A DNA stretch of 16,244 nt. Source: JAXGTD01 sp040775095. Lineage in GTDB: Bacteria; Pseudomonadota; Gammaproteobacteria; Chromatiales; Chromatiaceae. The DNA lies in contig JAXGTD010000097.1 in assembly GCA_040775095.1 (NCBI GenBank), forward strand, positions 1 through 16,244, written 5' to 3'. The stretch's first letter is position 1, and each line of letters opens with the position of its first letter. A model generated the notes under the pieces. That model was not told the origin of the DNA. It searched no databases and saw only the letters and a list, made by a program, of their open reading frames with translations. This document shows, piece by piece, positions 8,401 to 16,244 of the stretch. The position numbers and the translations under genes were made by a program.

Positions 8401-8559
8401 AGTTGATGCCTCTTCGTTCGACCAACCGGTAGCCCGACGAAAGGAGCCGCCGCGGCAGCGTCCCTGATCTCGACGGGTCGCACGCGGCCCGTCTCGGGTC
8501 TCTTGGATACGACCAATCCTTGGAAGACGGGCGCGGCGCAACCCGGCCCCGCAATCACT

Positions 8560-9557
8560 GACAAGAGACGACTAACGGTACGCGACGGTATTGGATCTGC
8601 GGTGCTATTGCTGGGTGCGCTGGCCACCGGCCGCGCGACGCCCCCCCGAGCCCGATCTCGCATACCTGTACGCGCCGGCCGCCGCCGAGCAAAAAAAGCC
8701 ACCCCTTGATCCGGATCCCCGGGTCACGGGGTCGCGCCTGAATCGCGCCAACGATGGGCGGGAGGCGTGGCCTGGCCAGGCCGCTCGCTTCCTGCTCGGC
8801 GGCGACCTCGACGAACTCGCCCTGCCGCTGCCCGGCCAGACCGGACCCGACGCGCGCCGCCCGGTGGCGCTGCGCGCCGGTGGCATCTTCCATGAGACCG
8901 TCGGCCAGGATTTCCACGGGCGCTTGATCCGCACCCTGACGCGGGCGGGCGGCTACCACCGCGTCCCGCTGGAGGCCGTGACCGCGCACAGCGACTGCCT
9001 GCTGTTCGCGTGGGACTGGCGCAAGGGAATGGTCGCCGGGGCGGCGGAGCTCGAACGTCTGATCGAGCGCCAGCGCACCCTGCGCCGCGACCCGGCGCTG
9101 CGGGTCGACATCGACGGCCGGCGCCTGGACGTCGATCTGTTCGACCCCGGCACCTGGCGCCGCCACCAGTGGTCGGTGTGGGACCCGCTAGCGCGCGCTC
9201 AGCCGCCGGGTCGGCGCTGGGCCAACCCGATACATCATCTTCGGCAGCGCCTGTTTCCCGACGCCCGCCCGCTGCCTGCTGGAGGAGATCGACGGCAAGG
9301 CGCACATCCGCTTGCAGCCGGAGGAGATCCGCCATCCGCGCCGGGGCGTGCCCTACCCCGCGCTGATGGTCGAGCCGGGCGACGGCAGCGTGACCAAGGC
9401 GAGCCTGCTCGCGCGCGACAGTCTTGACCCGAAGGTGGCGCGCAGCGGCTTCCCGATCGCTTCGGCCACCCTCGTCTGCGCCCGCCACGAGGACCTGACG
9501 GCCAACGCCACCTTTCAGGACAACCCGTTAAACGTTTTGTTGTATCGCGCACGCTGA
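8560..9557 (+). pseudogene. LCAT/PGAP1-like alpha/beta-hydrolase lipoprotein pseudogene
   Basis: Protein-level homology runs through three frames. First, GSAVLLLGALATGRATPP resembles a lipoprotein leader, but the expected lipobox Cys is Arg (CGC). At a C7 tract (8641-8647) the frame changes to EPDLAYLYAPAAAEQKKPP, then TGSRLNRANDGREAWPG..., and LLFAWDWRKGMVAGAAELER, the LCAT-like region before the nucleophile. After LRVDI (about 9111) the sequence jumps to DGRRLDVDLFDPGTWRRHQW, so the GHSMGG-type nucleophile elbow is missing; a short TCGACATCGAC direct repeat marks the joint. Near 9228 the frame changes again to YIIFGSACFPTPARCLLEEI, continuing through EPGDGSVTKASLLARDSLDP to the stop. No intact start is seen. 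The family call is from remembered motifs, and the decay itself is clear. Confidence 0.78.
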
Positions 9558-9674
9558 GCGGCCCGTATACGACTTCAACCACGCAAGGAGGAAGCGACCA
9601 CGCGGATTGCACCGGTGGGACCGGGGAGGATGGGTGCCCCGCATGGCGCCCCGCCCGATGCGGCGCGCCCACGA
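9558..9674. other. Junction between hydrolase pseudogene and transposase remnant
   Basis: These 117 bp match neither neighbour in any frame I can recognise. The transposase frame stays open here on the minus strand, but homology stops at the DGTG motif. Confidence 0.4.
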
Positions 9675-10109
9675 CCCCGTGCCGTCGAGCGAGAGCAGGT
9701 AATGCCCATCGAGGCAGGCGAATCCCTCCAGCCCCTTGCCGCGCTGTAGCTGCGCCAACAGTGCCTTGTACAGCGGGCGCAGGTGGTGCGGGTCAAGCTC
9801 ATCGAGACGTTCGCGAAAGCGGGTGTCGCTCGGCGCACGCTCGATCCCGTAGAGCGCCCTGAGATTGGCGCGCGTCGCCTCTTCGCGACGGTCGTTCTCG
9901 AACTGCGGCAGCGAGGGATACTTCAGTCCGAACAACGCCAGGCCCGACATCAGATGATCGACCAACGCGATCTCGTTGCCGGGTACGTCGGGGATCTGGG
10001 CAAAACAGCGCCGCGCCTCGCTCAGCAGCCCTGCGGCACTGAGGTGTTTGCGTGAAAACGGAGCGATCATCAGCACCTGCCTCGCAACTTCAAGTGTGCG
10101 TGCCAGCAT
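9675..10109 (-). mobile_element. ISNCY-family transposase remnant, N-terminal part only
   Basis: From the ATG at 10109 the frame gives MLARTLEVARQVL..., VDHLMSGLALFGLKYPSLPQFENDRR, LRALYGIERAPSDTRFRERLDELDP, LQRGKGLEGFACLDGHYLLSLDGTG. This matches the N-terminal third of ISNCY (ISDol1-like) transposases, including the first catalytic Asp in SLDGTG. The next expected block (YFSS...CE-x-C-C) is absent; the frame runs on as unrelated residues to 9528. About 145 of the usual roughly 400-450 residues remain, so the element is dead. No terminal inverted repeats were identified. Confidence 0.75.
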
Positions 10110-10242
10110 ACTGATTCAGCGCCGACAGTTTACGAAACGCTTTCCGTGAATCCAAGGCAAGCTGCTGTTCTATAAACCGAATTTTTTCGACGGGAATTAC
10201 TGGTCGCTGGCGAGGGATCTCGCAAAGCCGGGGTCCGGAGTG
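10110..10242. other. Intergenic region between transposase remnant and universal stress gene
   Basis: 133 AT-richer bases that may include the outer end of the insertion sequence. I see no clear terminator for the universal stress gene, which ends here, and no defined inverted repeat. Confidence 0.35.
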
Positions 10243-11223
10243 TTAGGATTCCAGGGTGACCGGCGACACGAACCTTTCCGGCTTGACGGCAAGCACCGAG
10301 CAATCGATCTGTGTCAGTATCATTTCCGCGGTGTTGCCCATCAACAAGCCGCTGATGCCGGCGCGAGCCACGGTGCCCATGACAACCAGATCCGCACCGA
10401 GGTCTCGGATCAGGGCCGGAATCTCCTCGCGCGCCGAGCCCTTCACCAGGTAGGTGTTTGGTTTCAGATAGCGGGTTGCTTCCGGACCCAGCCGGTTCGT
10501 CGTCTCGCGCATCAGTGCGGCGAGGTTCTCTCCATGGCGGCGCCCGATCGCCTGCACATAGGCATTGACTGCTTCCTCGTCGGTGCTCATGAATCCGCAG
10601 CGCATGGCCGTTTCCCCAATGGCATCCCAGGCGTGGACGACGTGCAGCTCGGCGAATTCCGACAAGGCAAGAGACGTCGCCATCTCCATCACTTGTCGGT
10701 TCAAGGCCAAGCGGCCATCGAGCTCATCGGGCGGATAGCTGTCATCCACGTCCACGGCTGCCACGATGCGACCAAAGGTACCGGAGAACCGGGGCTTGAT
10801 CATCCAGATGGGACACGGACACTTGCGCAGCAGATGCAAGTCGTCGCTGCCGAACAGGCGGTCGAGCCAGCCCAGGTCCTCCGGCGTCTTCATCACCAGA
10901 TCGTACCCTTCCCGCAACACCTGGCGAATGACCTCGATGAAAGGGGTACCGATCACCACCCGCCGCTGGATGTCGACCCGCTGCGCGTAGGGAGCCGCCA
11001 GATCCGAAAGGGTCTGCTCACGCTCGTCTACCAGCCAGGTCTGCAAGGCCCCGGAGATCGGGCCGCCTTCGGGCATTCCGATCCCGGAGGTGACCCGCGG
11101 CACCACGCCCAAAAGGCTCAGCCGAGCCTGGTTGTGCTCCGCCAGCGCTACGGCCCGCGCCACCACCGCGGTGTCTGTCTGAGCGGCGGAGATCACGCAC
11201 AGGATGTTTTCAAATCTGTTCAT
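10243..11223 (-). CDS. Tandem-domain universal stress protein (UspE-like layout)
   Basis: The 326-residue protein has two Usp folds. Domain 1 (about 4-143) starts FENILCVISAAQTDTAVVARA and ends LLRKCPCPIWMIKP. Domain 2 (about 151-315) starts GRIVAAVDVDDSYPP and ends VLAVKPERF. Domain 2 keeps a nucleotide-binding-type loop, MGTVARAGISGLLMGNTAE (282-300), close to the GX2GX9G(S/T) pattern. In domain 1 the matching region (MKTPEDLGWLDRLFGSDDLH) is divergent. Such proteins bind ATP or related ligands and support survival under energy, oxidative or membrane stress in the cytoplasm. GGAGGA precedes the ATG by about 6 bases. It is the third gene downstream of the ATPase and antiporter on the same strand, 274 bp from the antiporter stop, and may have its own promoter. 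Confidence 0.92.
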   Translation of the reverse strand: MNRFENILCVISAAQTDTAVVARAVALAEHNQARLSLLGVVPRVTSGIGMPEGGPISGALQTWLVDEREQTLSDLAAPYAQRVDIQRRVVIGTPFIEVIRQVLREGYDLVMKTPEDLGWLDRLFGSDDLHLLRKCPCPIWMIKPRFSGTFGRIVAAVDVDDSYPPDELDGRLALNRQVMEMATSLALSEFAELHVVHAWDAIGETAMRCGFMSTDEEAVNAYVQAIGRRHGENLAALMRETTNRLGPEATRYLKPNTYLVKGSAREEIPALIRDLGADLVVMGTVARAGISGLLMGNTAEMILTQIDCSVLAVKPERFVSPVTLES

Positions 11224-11497
11224 CGCGTCATCCTCCGGTTGGAAAGGGCTATTCTAGAAACGGTAGTTGAACGTTGAGCGGCCGCCAGGGTGCGTGCCGC
11301 GGGGTGTCTGGTAAGGCATAACGAGGCGGAATAGTCGACCTGTTCCAACGCGTGTTAACGCAGCCAGGCGCCACCCGGTGTGTGCCGTGGTGGTCGTAGC
11401 GGCCTCCGCCAAGCCGGTGAGTCGCGTGCTGACCCATCATCAGATTCCAATCAATCAGCTGACTGTCTCCAGAAGCGGTCAACGACCGATTCTAGGA
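11224..11497. other. Intergenic region between antiporter and universal stress genes
   Basis: No credible gene. Near the antiporter end is a small CGGTC-AAC-GACCG hairpin (11476-11488) without a T run. Near the universal stress gene is a possible -10 element. Nothing else stands out. Confidence 0.4.
11244..11279 (-). promoter_or_regulatory. Weak candidate promoter of the universal stress gene
   Basis: TAGAAT (minus strand, 11256-11251) preceded by C resembles the -10 favoured by the stress sigma factor RpoS. No good -35 is visible (GCTCAA at 11279-11274). It lies about 28 bases upstream of the ATG, leaving a short leader containing GGAGGA. Confidence 0.25.
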
Positions 11498-13177
11498 TCA
11501 TTCCTCCGAGTCCAAGGCACCATCGAGCCGCCGCCCGTCCCGGCTGCGCTGGATGATGCTTGCCAGGGTGTCGACCACGAAGTCCACCGCGTTCCTCATC
11601 GGGTAGATGACTGTCGGTACGCCCAGTTTCTTGAGCTGCAGGCCATCTTCGTCCGCGCGGGCGACGATCGCCAGCTCCCCGGTGTATTGGTGGGCCTGCA
11701 GCGTCTGCAGAAGGCCGCGGTTGGATGCAAGGTCCGGCAGGGTGCTGATCACCCAGGTGCATTCGGCTAGCGGCAGGGATTCCAGCAGCCCCGCCTCGGT
11801 GGCATCGCCGTAGCGCACCGACAGGCCCCTGTGGCGCCAGGCTTGCACCGTTTCCGGATCGAAGTCCACGCCCGCGACCGCCAACCCGGCCTCCTGCAGG
11901 CCTTGGGCGAGGCGGCCGCCGTAGCGACCGAGCCCGAAAACGATCACATCCGTGAAGCGGGTGGACTCCACCCCCTGTCCCGCCCCCAGCTCCCGGTAGG
12001 GATTGCGTCGCTCGAACAGCCCCAGCCAGGGGGCAAGGCGCTCGTAGAGGGGATGGGAATAGAGGATCATGTAGGTGGAAACGCCAATGGTGGTCACGCC
12101 CACCAGGGTGACCAGCCCCAGGGTCTGCGTGCCGACATGGCCCAGGGAGATGCCCATGGCGATGAAGATGATGGAGAACTCGCTGATCTGTGCCACCGTG
12201 AGTCCGGCCAGGAAGCCGGTACGCTTGCGGTAACCCATGTAGCCCATGATCGCCATGACGATGAGCGGATTGCCGATCAGCACGAACAGGGCCAGCAGCA
12301 CGGCGGGCCAGAGCTCGCCGCCGAGGGTGGAGAAGTCGAGCCTGGCGCCCAGGTCGATGAAGAAGAACAACAACAGGAAGTCCCGTATGCCGGTGACCCT
12401 GGCACTGATGGCATCCCGGTAGCTGGTGGAGGCCAGCGAAAAGCCGGCCAGGAAGGCCCCGGCCTCCTTGGAGAAGCCGACCCAGTCACCGAGGGCCGCC
12501 AGACCCACGCCCCAGGCAACGGCGAATATCAGTAGCAGCTCCTGGGATCGGGCCATCAGGGCCACCGCCCGCGGCAGGACATGGCGCATCAGCAGGTACA
12601 GGGCGGCGGCGGCCAGGGCCACCCGCCACAGCAGGGACAGAATCACCTCGGCCGGTCCATCGCCCCCGCCACCCAGGGCGCTCACCACCATCATGGCCAG
12701 CACCACCGCGAGGTCCTGCACGATCAGAAAGCCCACGGCGATGCGCCCGTGCAGGGCGTCGATCTCGCGTTTGTCGGACAACAGCTTGACGATGATGATG
12801 GTGCTGGAGAAGGTCAGCGCCACCGCCACATACAGGGCTTCGAGCGGCGTTCTGCCCAGGAGCAGCACCAGGCCGAAGCCGATGGCAATGGTGAAGCCCA
12901 GTTGGCCGAGGCCGGTGGCCAAGGCCACCGGGCCGATGTGCCGGACATGGGCGAGGTCCAGCTTCAGGCCGACCAGGAACAGCAGCACGGCGATGCCCAT
13001 CTGCGCCAGCAGGTCGATCTGGTCGTGCGCGGAAACGAGGCCGAGCACCGCGGGCCCGACGACGATGCCCACCACGATGTAGGCGATGAGCACTGGCTGG
13101 CGCAAGCGAAGCGCCACCGCCCCGCTGGCGGCGGCAATAACGAGCAGCAGGGCCAACTCGCTGAAATGTTCCTGCAT
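11498..13177 (-). CDS. Kef-type CPA2 cation/H+ antiporter with TrkA-N NAD-binding domain
   Basis: The 559-residue protein begins MQEHFSELALLLVIAAASGA. Residues about 5-375 form the multi-helix Na+/H+-exchanger domain, with GPAVLGLV near helix 2 and FLIVQDLAVVLAMM at about 150-163, where Asp155 is the conserved acidic residue of CPA2 transport. Residues 407-535 form a TrkA-N Rossmann domain: VIVFGLGRYGGRLAQGL (GLGRYG, 415-420), VDFDPE with Asp439 to bind NAD(H) ribose, and YGDATEAGLLESL. This layout is that of K+/H+ systems gated by nucleotide or redox state; a separate C-terminal TrkA-C domain is not evident. The start is 50 bp after the ATPase stop, so the genes are likely cotranscribed. The ribosome site is weak (GGAG about 13 bases upstream). 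Further upstream readthrough overlaps the ATPase and is not coding. Confidence 0.92.
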   Translation of the reverse strand: MQEHFSELALLLVIAAASGAVALRLRQPVLIAYIVVGIVVGPAVLGLVSAHDQIDLLAQMGIAVLLFLVGLKLDLAHVRHIGPVALATGLGQLGFTIAIGFGLVLLLGRTPLEALYVAVALTFSSTIIIVKLLSDKREIDALHGRIAVGFLIVQDLAVVLAMMVVSALGGGGDGPAEVILSLLWRVALAAAALYLLMRHVLPRAVALMARSQELLLIFAVAWGVGLAALGDWVGFSKEAGAFLAGFSLASTSYRDAISARVTGIRDFLLLFFFIDLGARLDFSTLGGELWPAVLLALFVLIGNPLIVMAIMGYMGYRKRTGFLAGLTVAQISEFSIIFIAMGISLGHVGTQTLGLVTLVGVTTIGVSTYMILYSHPLYERLAPWLGLFERRNPYRELGAGQGVESTRFTDVIVFGLGRYGGRLAQGLQEAGLAVAGVDFDPETVQAWRHRGLSVRYGDATEAGLLESLPLAECTWVISTLPDLASNRGLLQTLQAHQYTGELAIVARADEDGLQLKKLGVPTVIYPMRNAVDFVVDTLASIIQRSRDGRRLDGALDSEE

Positions 13178-13227
13178 GGTCGAATGCCGCTCCGAGGGCC
13201 GCTGTCGTCGCCAGGTCGCGGGCCGGT

Positions 13228-15972
<2,745 letters not shown>

Positions 15973-16122
15973 CAACGTTCTCTCGAAGGGCCGCGCGATG
16001 ATGTGGCCCGGCGCCGGTTGGCAGGACCGGAAAGTAACCGTTTCCCACACAAAGAGTATGGACTCTGAGCCTCGATCAGGGTTCCTGTCTCGACAAAGGG
16101 GGGATGAGTTGAATCGGTTTCC
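15973..16122. other. Intergenic region between RND permease end and ATPase gene
   Basis: 150 bp. No strong terminator hairpin or clear -35/-10 pair is visible on the minus strand, so readthrough from the RND gene into the ATPase is possible. Confidence 0.35.
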
Positions 16123-16244
16123 TCACCGCTGTGTTATGTCATCGGCGCTGTAGATCGAGCGGTACAACAAGGGCACCAGAATCAATGACAGGGCGGCGGA
16201 GCTGAGAGAGCCGAAGATCAAGGCGATGGCCAGTCCTCCGAACA
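16123..16244 (-). CDS. RND-family efflux permease, C-terminal 39 residues (cut by window edge)
   Basis: The minus-strand frame entering from the right edge reads FGGLAIALIFGSLSSAALSL, then ILVPLLYRSIYSADDITQR, and stops at 16125-16123. The FGGLA-hydrophobic-S-x(6)-L-x-L-x-x-VP-x-LY pattern is the last transmembrane helix of RND inner-membrane pumps (AcrB/CzcA-like, hydrophobe/amphiphile or heavy-metal types). The substrate class cannot be told from this end. It lies on the same strand as, and 150 bp upstream of, the cation ATPase. Confidence 0.8.
   Translation of the reverse strand, partial: FGGLAIALIFGSLSSAALSLILVPLLYRSIYSADDITQR

Noticed and set aside
7179..8702. Minus-strand 507-codon open frame
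   Set aside because: It is antisense to the P460 gene and out of frame with marR over a region with a strong plus-strand promoter. No recognisable domain.
11249..11482. Minus-strand 77-codon frame between the antiporter and universal stress genes
   Set aside because: No ribosome site, no recognisable motif, and it overlaps the presumed promoter region.

Overview
This window of high-GC DNA looks like the chromosome of a gammaproteobacterium, plausibly of the Chromatiales/purple-sulfur or a related sulfur-oxidiser group. That placement is inferred from the gene families and GC content only. No rRNA, tRNA, CRISPR array or complete mobile element was found.

Region 1 (1-4329, minus strand) holds the 5' end of an ArsS-type radical SAM protein at the left edge, then a DUF3179 exported protein and a large GH63/MGH1-type glucosidase reading the same way. 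Between DUF3179 and the glucosidase is a 123-codon remnant of a glycogen-debranching amylo-alpha-1,6-glucosidase. It has lost most of its middle and C-terminus but stays open and in frame with the glucosidase. Region 2 (4330-5965) has a 345-bp divergent intergenic region with inverted repeats and a CCAAC pentanucleotide tract. Two plus-strand genes follow: an exported AhpC/TSA peroxiredoxin and a bacteriohemerythrin with all metal ligands.

Region 3 (about 5966-10242) is a decay zone. It contains an Old Yellow Enzyme pseudogene with five frame changes and a large deletion, an LCAT/PGAP1-like alpha/beta-hydrolase lipoprotein pseudogene without its nucleophile elbow, and the N-terminal part of an ISNCY-family transposase. 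An intact island sits inside it: a MarR regulator with a C-terminal cysteine cluster, divergent from a cytochrome P460-family gene. The 112-bp gap between these two genes carries a near-consensus sigma70 promoter (TTGACA, 17 bp, TATAAG) and two copies of a GTATCG/CGATAC inverted repeat, one next to each promoter hexamer. This is the clearest self-contained regulatory unit in the window.

Region 4 (10243-16244, minus strand) reads: end of an RND efflux permease, a P2-type cation ATPase, a Kef-type CPA2 antiporter with an NAD-binding TrkA-N domain, and a tandem universal stress protein. This looks like an ion-homeostasis and stress module, with the ATPase and antiporter only 50 bp apart. The ATPase lacks the M6 acidic residue expected of a SERCA-like calcium pump, so its ion is uncertain.
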